Positions 6,992 to 13,620 of a stretch of DNA of 14,693 nt are shown here, piece by piece. This DNA comes from Deltaproteobacteria bacterium (lineage in GTDB: Bacteria > Desulfobacterota > Binatia > Binatales > Binataceae), in assembly GCA_021780585.1 (NCBI GenBank), contig JAJXYM010000076.1:1-14693 (forward strand). Direction: 5' to 3'. The translations under genes were made by a program, and so were the position numbers. The stretch's first letter is position 1. Every line of letters starts with the position of its first letter. The notes below the pieces were generated by a model that did no database searches, was not told the origin of the DNA, and saw only the letters and a list, made by a program, of their open reading frames with translations.

Positions 6992-7399
6992 TTGGATCGG
7001 ATCTTTCTCGACGCCAACGTCCTGTTCTCGGCCGCATACTTGGAGAACTCCGGACTGGGTCGGCTTTGGCGGCTCGAAGACGCCGAGCTGCTGAGCTCAG
7101 CCTATGCCGTTGAGGAAGCGCGCCGCAACCTGGCCTTGGACCGTCCGCCGGCTCTGGCCCGATTGGAACGGCTGACGCCCAAGTTGACGCTCGTCAATCC
7201 GCCGGTGGACCTGGAGCTGCCGCCACGTGTCCGACTGGACTCAAAGGACCGACCGATCCTGCTGGCCGCGATTCACGGCAAGGCGGATTTCCTGCTGACC
7301 GGCGACGGCCGCCACTTCGGCCATCTCTACGGCAGGCGCGTCGAAGGCGTGATGGTGCTGCGGCCGGCGCAGTATTTCGAGCGCCGCGCGCGGCGGTGA
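6992..7399 (+). CDS. PIN-domain toxin (VapC-like ribonuclease)
   Basis: This protein of about 135 residues, starting LDRIFLDANVLFSAAYLENSGLG, is a PIN-fold endoribonuclease of the toxin type. Acidic metal ligands are visible: Asp7 (FLDANVLF), Glu41/Glu42 (AVEEARRNL), Asp86 (SKDRPIL) and Asp105 (LLTGDGRHFG). It follows the AbrB-type antitoxin gene and should be neutralised by it. The start is uncertain. TTG at 6992 is the first conventional start codon and fits the domain, but the GGGGAGGG run (6963-6970), which overlaps the last base of the antitoxin stop, is better spaced for a CTG at 6980. Either way only a few residues change. It ends 20 bases before the palindrome at 7420. Confidence 0.85.
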   Translation: MDRIFLDANVLFSAAYLENSGLGRLWRLEDAELLSSAYAVEEARRNLALDRPPALARLERLTPKLTLVNPPVDLELPPRVRLDSKDRPILLAAIHGKADFLLTGDGRHFGHLYGRRVEGVMVLRPAQYFERRARR

Positions 7400-7419
7400 G
7401 CTGGCCGGTTTGGGCGCCC

Positions 7420-7455
7420 TCTTTTATCTCTCATAAAGGACGTTATGAGAGATAA
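7420..7455. repeat. Perfect 15-bp palindrome with 6-bp centre (recombination-site-like)
   Basis: TTTTATCTCTCATAA and TTATGAGAGATAAAA flank a 6-base centre AGGACG. The stem is A/T-rich and lies between two converging genes, so it could act as a bidirectional transcription stop. The layout of two inverted arms around a 6-base core also looks like a tyrosine-recombinase core site. One arm plus the core (7435-7452) recurs exactly, in inverted orientation, at 12204-12221. That recurrence favours a recombination or element-end role over a plain terminator. Confidence 0.75.
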
Positions 7456-7526
7456 AAAGCGGAGCGGGGCGGCTGCAAGACGCTGCAGATGGTTGTCTAT
7501 CCAAAAGGAAGCTATTTGCGCATGAC

Positions 7527-8765
7527 TTATGGCCGGTTCAGATCCTTCCACAGACGAACGGTGAAGCGGTCCTCTTCCTCTATGAGATCTGGGGCGGTTC
7601 CGTTGTGCTGACGCATGCCCTCAATGATCTTCCGCGGTACGCCTAGGCCCGTCGCTTCGATGTAACGGTAGTCGCGGAGAATCTCCTTGATGAGCTCGTT
7701 CCGTGACGCACGGTAACCAGCACGCATTTTCTCCACAGTGACGGTGTTCGGGAGCCGGCCGGGAGAAATGAACTCGATCCGGTTAGAATAGATTGAGAGC
7801 TCAATGTCTGTGACCGTGATCGTGTAGTCGCGATGCGCGACCGCATTCACGACAGCCTCCCGTACCGCATCCAGCGGATAGTCCCAGCGTTCAGTCCGCT
7901 GCCCTCCTTCTCCGACCGCAGCTTCCATTTGGGTGTTTCGTCGAACGAATTCCAAAGCCTGTTCGATCACGCCTGCCTCCACTAGCTCGCCTTCTGCGGA
8001 GAACAGGCTCACAAGAGGCCCACGCAGAACAGAACGCTCTTTCGCTTCGTAGCTCTTGTCTGTTCCCGGATAGGCCACCGCAGTGATACCGGCCTGCGGC
8101 AGCAAGCGGTTCGGTCGCGAGCCGAAAAGCAAGAGGCCGCCCACGCTAGCCACAGCACGAGCTCGATCGGTAACCATAATCTCTGTGTTGACGAGGAGTC
8201 GCTCCCAGGCGGGAATGTCGCTCTCCTCAGGATGTTCTTGGCGGCGATGATCGCGGAAGTAGTTGATGAGCCGTCGCTGATCGAGATCGGCTATCGAGGA
8301 ACCGGATACAGGTTTGCGATCGTAGGGTAAGCGCCCCGACTGGTAATAGAGACGCATCTCTTCTTCGTCGGTCGCATCGCGAGTGGTTGTGCCGACACGC
8401 ACTTGGGTCATCCAAGCCGAGCCCCGTTTAGCCTTGTACGGCTTGTCGGGAGCATCCGCCGTGAGCGACACGACGCCAATGACCTTACCCGCCTCCCATG
8501 CAAACGTTTCCCAGAACGGAATTGCAGCCGGGCGCAGGTGAGTACGCGCCACTTCCATCACCCATTCTTCAGCACGCGCCGGATCGCGTGTCAGGCCCGA
8601 CACCGTACCGTCCCTCTCGACGCCCAGGAGGATGTAGCCGCCTTCGAGATTCAACAACGCGGCCATTTCCTCCGCGAGCTTTTCCGGGCGGATGTCGTCG
8701 CGCTTGAACTCGACACCCGAGTTCTCGCCGTTCTGAATCAGTTCTGTCAATTCTGTTCGCGTCAT
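7527..8765 (-). CDS. AlbA_2 (Schlafen-type) / GHKL-ATPase protein
   Basis: This 412-residue protein starts at ATG 8765, 19 bases after the stop of the preceding ATPase gene; the frame extends to 8825, but that part overlaps the upstream gene. Residues about 10-130 form an AlbA_2/Schlafen nucleic-acid-binding domain (SGVEFKRDDIRPEKLAEE, then NLEGGYILLGVERDG). Residues about 295-400 resemble HATPase_c_4, a GHKL ATP-binding fold: Glu303 and Asn307 in VREAVVNAVAHRDY, a glycine loop in EFISPGRLPNTVT, and EATGLGVPRKI. The C-terminal winged helix often found in such COG2865 proteins is not evident. Relatives are annotated as transcriptional regulators or RecG-like ATP-binding proteins. As third gene of the XRE/TrlF operon it is probably an effector or regulator of a defence-type system; that role is inferred. 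Confidence 0.85.
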   Translation of the reverse strand: MTRTELTELIQNGENSGVEFKRDDIRPEKLAEEMAALLNLEGGYILLGVERDGTVSGLTRDPARAEEWVMEVARTHLRPAAIPFWETFAWEAGKVIGVVSLTADAPDKPYKAKRGSAWMTQVRVGTTTRDATDEEEMRLYYQSGRLPYDRKPVSGSSIADLDQRRLINYFRDHRRQEHPEESDIPAWERLLVNTEIMVTDRARAVASVGGLLLFGSRPNRLLPQAGITAVAYPGTDKSYEAKERSVLRGPLVSLFSAEGELVEAGVIEQALEFVRRNTQMEAAVGEGGQRTERWDYPLDAVREAVVNAVAHRDYTITVTDIELSIYSNRIEFISPGRLPNTVTVEKMRAGYRASRNELIKEILRDYRYIEATGLGVPRKIIEGMRQHNGTAPDLIEEEDRFTVRLWKDLNRP

Positions 8766-8784
8766 TGCGCCATCTCGCGTTCCT

Positions 8785-11547
8785 TCAGAACCCGTACTTA
8801 CGCCGCCGCATTTCGAACGCCTCACGACCGCCTTCGAGAATTTCCTCTACCATCTCACGCACCGATCGAGAGTCGATCGAACCCATGTGCTCGGGCTCGA
8901 TGCGTGCTCGTCCGCCGTTTGCCTCACCGGATGCCGACAGTCCCAGGATCAGCTCGGCATCGCCAAGTACCGGAATGTTCGCGTTGTGCGTCGAGAACAC
9001 GAACTGCCGGCGTTGCTTTTCCTCACGCATGCGCGGCACAACGCCTTCAGTGATGAAGCGGTTGTCGAGATCGTCCTCCGGCTGATCGACGATGAGCGGC
9101 GCATCCGATTCTAGTAGCAGCAGCAGGAGCACGGCAGTGGCCTTCTGGCCCGTCGAGAGGTCTTCGAGCGTCTGCCAAGTGGGAGGTTCGCTGGGCGGCG
9201 CGGTATTGAGCCGAACCGCTGTGGTGGGAGGCAGATCAAGCTCCTCTATGCGCATCAGAATCTCGGGCTCGGCCTTGGCGATTCGCTCAGCCTGAGCGGG
9301 CGTGATGTTATAGGTCTTTGTGAGGCTCTGAGCGCCCGAGCGGCACGCCTCGACCAACTGCGCGGGGGACAGGGCCGGAACTCCGCGTAGACTTTCGATA
9401 GCCTCCGACATCCGGCCCTTAATATCCTCACGCAAGACCTTGAACAGTGGCTCACGGTCGCCCGCGGCAGTCACCTCGACCTGAACTCGGTCACGCAACC
9501 TTCTGCTGACCTTCTTTGCCGCCCGATCCAGAGCGCGAAATTCTGCCGCCTTAGCGTCTTCCCATTCTGCGAGTAACGTCCGCCGGCGGTCGACGTGTTC
9601 CTTTTCTAGACGCTGTAAAAGCGCGAGACGCTCCCGAAGTGGTCGCAGCTCCTCTATCCGGCGACGCAACCGAATAAATTCCTCACCCTCCACACGGGAT
9701 TTCTGCAACTCGCGCAGAATCTTCTCGTAGGCGGCCTGAACTTCTTGCTTCCGGAGTTCCCAAGTTGAGCGGACCTGACCGATGCCCTGATCCGCGCGCG
9801 CCAAGGCCTTGTCCAGGTCGTCCTTGACACGCATCAGGTCACGCTCGAGACTGGCGAGCACCTTTTCCGCTTCAGAAAGAATATCCTTGCCAGGCAGTTC
9901 TTCGAGCGCCTTGGGCGAAAGAAAGACGCGGTCGATCGGCAGCTCGCGGCTCAAAATATCTAGCGCCTCGCGGAAAGGTGTGAGCCGTTCGGGAACAGAG
10001 TCGAGCAGGCGCTCCTCGCGCACGAGCAAACTTTGTTCGCGCAAGCGCTCTTCGAGACCAGCTTCCTGAAAACGTTTGAGTGTTTCCTCCAGACCCGGCA
10101 ACGCTTCGAGGCGCTCCTCGATATGCTTACTCTCCGATCGTGTTTCGAGAAGTGCGCCGCGGCTCTTCGCGAGCTCGCGGCGCAGCTCTGTCTTGCGGCG
10201 GGCGAGTGAGTCGTCTCGATCGACGAAGCGGTCAAGCAGGCGAGTGAGCTTCTCGCGGCTCTTAGTCAATTCAGAGATCTCGTGCTGGCCGTATACCTCG
10301 ACGCGAGGAAGAACATCTTGGGGGGCGAGGTTGGAGACGCCCCCTCGGTCGTCCCGAACGAGCGGAGGGTTTGGAATAGTGCGTTCGATCCGATATTCCC
10401 GCAACGCGGGACGATGTGCGCGGACGAGTAAGGAGACTTTCGTTCCGCTGCGCAACACCTGCCTTACGATCCCTTCGTGCGCCTTCCGTGCCTCATCGCC
10501 AATCGGATCAAGTCCAAGCACAGTGCGGATGCTCTCGATAACAGTTGACTTTCCGGTCCCCCGGCCGCCTACGAGGACATTAAGGTTGGGGTTGAAATGG
10601 ACGGCGGTGCCGTCCAGGAAGCCGCCCTCCCAAGCCAGCACGACCATTTCCGTGTGCTGCTCTGGCTCAAGGTTTCCCTCCTTCGGATTGAGGCGAATCC
10701 GAGAGCCTGGATCGAGGAAGGCCTGCCGTAGACCCTCGATTGTCACACCAGACATTTTGATCCAGCACGTCGCAGACCTATCGTCGAGGTCTTCGGGTTT
10801 TACGACGTCCTTCGCGTTGACGACGGCGATGGCCAGACTCTCGTGCGCAGCGTGCTCGCGTCGGTAGTCGGCATTCCTGTTCTCGACAATCTGGCGCAGT
10901 TCTTGGGGCAGGTCTTCGACAGGGCCGGGAATCTGGACCGCCATGAGATGCTCTGAACGCCACGCCTGAATCCGGGCTTGTCCCTTGAGCACATTCAGCA
11001 ATCCTTTTTCGCTAGTGGCATGGGCCGCAATGGCGACGCCACCCTGGTCGTGAACGCAACTCAGCACATCACTGAAGCTCTTGGTCGCCAGATCCGGCGA
11101 TGGGCTCGTGGTGCGAATGCCGAATTCTCCGAGATAACGGCTGAGCTGTCCGTCGCTAGTGTCGGGGGGGTACAGGCACAAAACATGAACACCCTCGCTC
11201 GAAGACAGCTCGAAGCCTGGAAAGATGTGGATGCCGCGCCCATGTGCCGCCGTACGAAACTCAGGGATGCTGCTCACGTCGTTGTGATGGGTGATCGCCA
11301 GGACGGTGATGCCCAACTCAGCGGCCTTCTCGACAATGGCCCGAGCATGTGCGACACCATCTCCCGCTGTCGGTTGCCCGCGGAACGTCGCCCCATAGTC
11401 TTGCGGGTTCACCTGAAGTGCGCACTTATAGAAACGTGCTCCGTTCGGCAGACTGACGGCTTCAGAAACGGGATCCGTTTTCGTCATCGTCGTAGGCCTG
11501 CCCAATCCAGGCCCACCTCCCTCCTGTAGCGGGCGATTCCCACTCAT
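8785..11547 (-). CDS. TrlF-like PHP-domain / SMC-type ATPase
   Basis: This 920-residue two-part protein begins with a PHP-like phosphoesterase domain (residues about 35-250), with THHND at 86-90, GFELSSSEGVH at 111-121 and AIAAHA at 172-177. An SMC/ABC-type ATPase follows: Walker A GGRGTGKST at 327-335, a long charged coiled coil at about 425-680, signature LSTGQKA at about 797-803, Walker B PLIVDQPEDDLDN at 817-829 and an H-loop STHNANIPVL at 852-861. This matches proteins annotated as TrlF-family AAA-like ATPases, often found in defence islands. PHP motif I, normally HxH, reads LQVN here, so that metal site may be altered. The ATG at 11547 overlaps the regulator stop as ATGA; a second candidate start is MTKTDP at residue 21. 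I infer a DNA- or RNA-damaging anti-phage ATPase. Confidence 0.87.
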   Translation of the reverse strand: MSGNRPLQEGGGPGLGRPTTMTKTDPVSEAVSLPNGARFYKCALQVNPQDYGATFRGQPTAGDGVAHARAIVEKAAELGITVLAITHHNDVSSIPEFRTAAHGRGIHIFPGFELSSSEGVHVLCLYPPDTSDGQLSRYLGEFGIRTTSPSPDLATKSFSDVLSCVHDQGGVAIAAHATSEKGLLNVLKGQARIQAWRSEHLMAVQIPGPVEDLPQELRQIVENRNADYRREHAAHESLAIAVVNAKDVVKPEDLDDRSATCWIKMSGVTIEGLRQAFLDPGSRIRLNPKEGNLEPEQHTEMVVLAWEGGFLDGTAVHFNPNLNVLVGGRGTGKSTVIESIRTVLGLDPIGDEARKAHEGIVRQVLRSGTKVSLLVRAHRPALREYRIERTIPNPPLVRDDRGGVSNLAPQDVLPRVEVYGQHEISELTKSREKLTRLLDRFVDRDDSLARRKTELRRELAKSRGALLETRSESKHIEERLEALPGLEETLKRFQEAGLEERLREQSLLVREERLLDSVPERLTPFREALDILSRELPIDRVFLSPKALEELPGKDILSEAEKVLASLERDLMRVKDDLDKALARADQGIGQVRSTWELRKQEVQAAYEKILRELQKSRVEGEEFIRLRRRIEELRPLRERLALLQRLEKEHVDRRRTLLAEWEDAKAAEFRALDRAAKKVSRRLRDRVQVEVTAAGDREPLFKVLREDIKGRMSEAIESLRGVPALSPAQLVEACRSGAQSLTKTYNITPAQAERIAKAEPEILMRIEELDLPPTTAVRLNTAPPSEPPTWQTLEDLSTGQKATAVLLLLLLESDAPLIVDQPEDDLDNRFITEGVVPRMREEKQRRQFVFSTHNANIPVLGDAELILGLSASGEANGGRARIEPEHMGSIDSRSVREMVEEILEGGREAFEMRRRKYGF

Positions 11548-11774
11548 TCCAGCGGCCTCCGTTTCGAAGAGCTCCTGTTCGCCGCGGCGATCTCACCTCT
11601 TAGCTCAAGAAGCCGACGCAGCAGGAAGGGCTGGGGCACTCGCTTCCCGTTTTCCCAATGGTTGACCGTGCTGTAAGTGACTCCCAGCTTTTGAGCAAAC
11701 TGTTCCTGAGTTAGTTCGAGAACTCGCCGCAGCTCTTTGACCAAGCCCGGAATGTCGTTTTCTCGTTTCATCAC
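11544..11774 (-). CDS. XRE-family helix-turn-helix regulator
   Basis: This small DNA-binding protein of 75-76 residues has a Cro/C1-type HTH (ELRRVLELTQEQFAQKLGVTYSTVNHWENGKRVPQPFLLRRLLEL, residues about 14-58). It starts with GTG at 11774 or the adjacent ATG at 11771. Its stop overlaps the ATG of the PHP/SMC ATPase gene in an ATGA, so it is the coupled first gene of the three-gene operon and probably controls it. The short basic tail (SSKRRPLE) is unremarkable. Upstream, 11795-11822 holds AT-rich sequence with an ATGT-N6-ACAT inverted repeat and a GTG-N3-CAC repeat that could be operator halves, but I cannot assign them with confidence. Confidence 0.87.
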   Translation of the reverse strand: MMKRENDIPGLVKELRRVLELTQEQFAQKLGVTYSTVNHWENGKRVPQPFLLRRLLELRGEIAAANRSSSKRRPLE

Positions 11775-11899
11775 CTGCGACGCTCATCTCGTTGATGTGT
11801 GAACCACTATGTTATCCTACATGGCGTTCGGCCCGGCAAGCTAGCATATCCATGGGGGAATCGCTTGCAGCGCCGAATGGTGATAAATTCAAAATAGCG

Positions 11900-11950
11900 A
11901 CCTGAGCCTGACAGGTCTGGCAGGTGGGGGTTCGATTCCCCCTAGCATCG
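11900..11950 (+). ncRNA. tRNA-like 3' remnant (anticodon-arm-like and T-arm-like hairpins)
   Basis: Two tRNA-like hairpins follow each other. ACCTG-AGCCTGA-CAGGT (11900-11916) is a 5-bp stem with a 7-base loop. GGGGG-TTCGATT-CCCCC (11926-11942) is a textbook T-arm with the TTCGATT loop. The acceptor 3' strand would be TAGCATC followed by G, but I find no matching GATGCTA upstream, and base 33 of the anticodon-like loop is G where U is expected. It is therefore not a complete tRNA. It may be the 3' part of a tRNA or tmRNA left behind as an attachment-site remnant, or a chance resemblance outside the T-arm. Confidence 0.3.
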
Positions 11951-12203
11951 CCTGTCTCGGTGGCCTTTCTTTCCTAGGGCTGTCAACCCTCGGCCTTTTG
12001 AGCGAGCTGCCCCAAGAGCAGTACGGAATGGAGGTGCACGTGAAGAAAAAGACAGGTAGAAAACGTTCAACGCTATGGTTCCCTTTTTCGAAGTCTTTGA
12101 TTTCGACGATGTGGGCCATCGGGACGGGGATGTTGTCTGTGGCCTGCCCGGCAGACACTAACCTATCGCTGGGATACTTCGAGGGGGTAAGGCCACGGCT
12201 GTC

Positions 12204-12221
12204 TATCTCTCATAACGTCCT
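12204..12221 (+). repeat. 18-bp inverted copy of the 7435-7452 repeat
   Basis: TATCTCTCATAACGTCCT here is the exact reverse complement of 7435-7452. The match stops sharply at the CGTCCT end: the next bases (AAGCCGG) do not form the second palindrome arm seen at 7420-7434. The two copies face each other across 4,787 bp that hold exactly the XRE / PHP-ATPase / AlbA_2 operon and the tRNA-like remnant. It resembles an element end or half of a recombination site. Confidence 0.75.
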
Positions 12222-12404
12222 AAGCCGGACCATTCGCAGCGTTCCCCTTCAGAGTAGTGGGTAGGGCGCTTCCCGGTTCTTGACGGCTCCATTGTGAAGC
12301 TAGTTCAACCCAGCCAAGCCAGTCCGCGTAGTACTTTTCTGCAGACGATAGCCGTCGCGCGCCGCGAGAAATGGCAAGCCCGCCGCCAATTCGGCCGCTC
12401 CATG

Positions 12405-12433
12405 TTGACGTAGCGAAGCGAAGCGGTTAAGAT
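12405..12433 (+). promoter_or_regulatory. Sigma70-type promoter for the small basic protein / HNH genes
   Basis: TTGACG (12405-12410) and TAAGAT (12428-12433) are separated by exactly 17 bases. The spacer contains a GCGAAGCGAAGC direct repeat. The first gene downstream starts at 12500, giving a leader of about 60 bases with a GGGAGG-like sequence near 12475. This is the best promoter match in the window. Confidence 0.6.
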
Positions 12434-12499
12434 GGGTAGGAATAGGTTGGGCCTCAGCCTGCGCGGTTCAGCCGGGAGGTGCGGGAATGGAGCGGGGCG

Positions 12500-12700
12500 A
12501 TGAAGAAACGACGAAAGAATCCGCACGCGGTGGCGCTGGGGCGGCTGGGCGGATTGGTGCGGAGCGAGGCCAAGCGGCGCGCCAATCGCGCAAATGGCCG
12601 CAAGGGCGGCCTGGTGAAAAGCCGCAAGAAACGTATCGCGGCGCGCCGCAACGCCCGGCGTCCGCGCCCCGGCCGCGGCAAGAAGTCATCGAAATCCTGA
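12500..12700 (+). CDS. Small basic protein with glycine-rich KGG-like repeats
   Basis: This 66-residue protein, MKKRRKNPHAVALGRLGG and so on, is rich in Arg, Lys and Gly. It has two similar segments: ALGRLGGLVRSEAKRRANRAN and GRKGGLVKSRKKRIAARRN. The form G-R-L-G-G-L-V-R-S / G-R-K-G-G-L-V-K-S is that of small KGG/'GGLARA' nucleic-acid-binding or stress-type proteins often left as hypothetical. The ATG at 12500 follows GGAGCGGGGCG (12490-12498). Earlier in-frame starts at 12479 add only seven residues. It lies 90 bases upstream of the HNH gene in the same direction and probably shares its promoter. The product could coat or bind DNA or RNA; no firm function can be assigned. Confidence 0.6.
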   Translation: MKKRRKNPHAVALGRLGGLVRSEAKRRANRANGRKGGLVKSRKKRIAARRNARRPRPGRGKKSSKS

Positions 12701-12789
12701 TCGCGGCGATCCGCGCCCGGTTCGGACCGCGGGCGATCGCGCTTGGCAACGCCGGAATCCGCCATACCGCGGCCGCTCTCCGGTAGAAG

Positions 12790-13287
12790 ATGGACGGATT
12801 GACGCCGCAGCTATTGGCGCGGAAAGGAGAGGGACGCCAGCTGTCCTTCCTTTGCGCATGCGGGAGGCGGCCGATTGAAATGAAGAGTCCGGCCTGCTGC
12901 CGCCGCTGCTACGACCGGCGCCATCATTCGTTGCGGTTTTTCGGCGGCATGCGCGAGCGCGTGCTGGAGCGCGACCGCTTCCGCTGCCGGGCCTGCGGCG
13001 CGCGCGTCCGGCTCCTGGTGCACCATCGCGATCGGAGCAACGAACCGGATCTTTTGATCACCCTATGCATCCGTTGCCATGCTCGCATCCATCGCTCGTT
13101 AGGCGTCAGGCGCTGGCTCTCGGGCCCGCTCCTGAACTTGTGGCGCGAACTTCATCGGGACGAGCCGCTGCAGTTGCAACTCGCGCTTGGGTCTGTGGCG
13201 AAAGGGGATTGTTCAGAGCGTGCGCTCGGACAAGGCCGCGGCCATGCGCTGGCGCTTTTCTCCCCTGCGGCGCAGAGCGGGAAGTAG
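12790..13287 (+). CDS. HNH-endonuclease-like zinc protein
   Basis: This 165-residue protein has two cysteine clusters. The N-terminal CACGRRPIEMKSPACCRRC (residues 22-40) looks like a zinc knuckle. The HNH core follows: RERVLERDRFRCRACG (Cys66, Cys69), LLVHHRDRSNEPDLL (His78, His79, Asn84) and LITLCIRCHARIH (Cys93, Cys96, His97, His101). These are the zinc and catalytic positions of the classical HNH fold. Such small HNH proteins may be nickases, homing-type or restriction-type nucleases. The C-terminal 60 residues are not recognised. The ATG at 12790 has only a weak upstream purine stretch (GTAGAAG). It follows the small basic protein gene and is probably co-transcribed from the 12405 promoter. 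Confidence 0.82.
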   Translation: MDGLTPQLLARKGEGRQLSFLCACGRRPIEMKSPACCRRCYDRRHHSLRFFGGMRERVLERDRFRCRACGARVRLLVHHRDRSNEPDLLITLCIRCHARIHRSLGVRRWLSGPLLNLWRELHRDEPLQLQLALGSVAKGDCSERALGQGRGHALALFSPAAQSGK

Positions 13288-13356
13288 GCGCGGCAAGCGC
13301 ACCAGCCGGGTTTGGAGCCGGGGCGCGGTAGGGTTTCCAGAGGCGGCTTTCGGGTG

Positions 13357-13617
13357 GCCGATTCGAAGCATCGCTGGCAATTCGCGGCGCGGTTCCGGCG
13401 CAACGCTTTCGACTGGCGTTCGCAACCGGCGATTCAAAGGGTTCGCGAAGCGATATCAGAAATCAAGCAAGCGGCGGGCGGCGGCGTCGGCCGCCGAGGT
13501 CGGGGCGTTGTTTCTGGAGAAAGTGGCGCCGGCGCTGGAGCATGTCGACAGTTCGGCCGGCGCACGAAATGGCTGGAGCGGGGCGTTGAGATTGTAACCA
13601 CCAGTAGCTACCATTAA
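13357..13617 (+). pseudogene. Decayed gene fragment (DUF6880-like)
   Basis: Protein-like sequence is split across frames. Frame 1 (about 13357-13477) reads ADSKHRWQFAARFRRNAF, then DWRSQPAIQRVREAISEIKQAA. The sense continues in frame 2 (about 13478-13565) as AAEVGALFLEKVAPALEHV and DSSAGA. A WLERG-like piece then reappears in frame 1 (13567-13596). From memory this resembles the N-terminal part of proteins annotated as DUF6880, where ALEHVDSSSGAIG follows LFLEKVSP. Two frameshifts or small deletions, and the loss of the remaining several hundred codons, make it a remnant. It lies just before the Phd-VapC promoter, which may have replaced its 3' part. The family name needs a profile search; the frame-split pattern is directly visible. 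Confidence 0.6.
13586..13614 (+). promoter_or_regulatory. Phd-VapC promoter with GTAGCTAC operator-like palindrome
   Basis: TTGAGA (13586-13591) and TACCAT (13609-13614) are 17 bases apart. The -10 lies only six bases before the antitoxin ATG, so transcription would begin at or next to the start codon (leaderless). The palindrome GTAGCTAC (13604-13611) overlaps the -10 and is of the kind bound by VapB/Phd antitoxins for autoregulation. No separate Shine-Dalgarno is visible. Confidence 0.5.
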
Positions 13618-13620
13618 GCC

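Larger units (their letters stand above)
11775..12404. other. Non-coding stretch between the XRE operon and the HNH operon
   Basis: No convincing gene lies here. Reading frames on both strands (for example 11998-12264 plus and 11889-12158 minus) lack recognisable domains and overlap the tRNA-like remnant or the 18-bp repeat. The stretch holds the leader of the XRE regulator, a T-arm-like tRNA remnant (11900-11950), a small AGGG-CTGTCAA-CCCT hairpin near 11977-11991 and the inverted repeat at 12204-12221. CTAGCAT occurs both near 11840 and at 11942-11948. GC content and base texture vary along it, consistent with an element boundary. Confidence 0.5.

Noticed and set aside
6610..7017. Upstream extension of the integrase frame on the minus strand
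   Set aside because: It is antisense to the AbrB/PIN genes and lacks integrase sequence; the ATG at 6609 fits the family start.
7420..7455. Simple Rho-independent terminator
   Set aside because: The stem is A/T-rich, and the arm plus core recurs exactly 4.8 kb away in inverted orientation, which a plain terminator would not explain. A secondary terminator role is still possible.
11889..12158. 89-residue minus-strand frame
   Set aside because: Its C-terminus (GGIEPPPARPVRL) is simply the complement of the tRNA-like T-arm, a common false gene pattern.
11998..12264. 88-residue plus-strand frame in the non-coding stretch
   Set aside because: No domain is seen, it runs across the 18-bp inverted repeat, and no ribosome-binding sequence precedes it. 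I treat it as chance.
12487..12786. Plus-strand frame ending in VIEILIAAIRARFGPRAIALGNAGIRHTA
   Set aside because: It overlaps the small basic protein gene for most of its length, and the first 60 residues look like a frame shadow. The RARFGPRAI piece faintly resembles Y-family polymerase C-termini, but it is too short to support a gene or pseudogene call.
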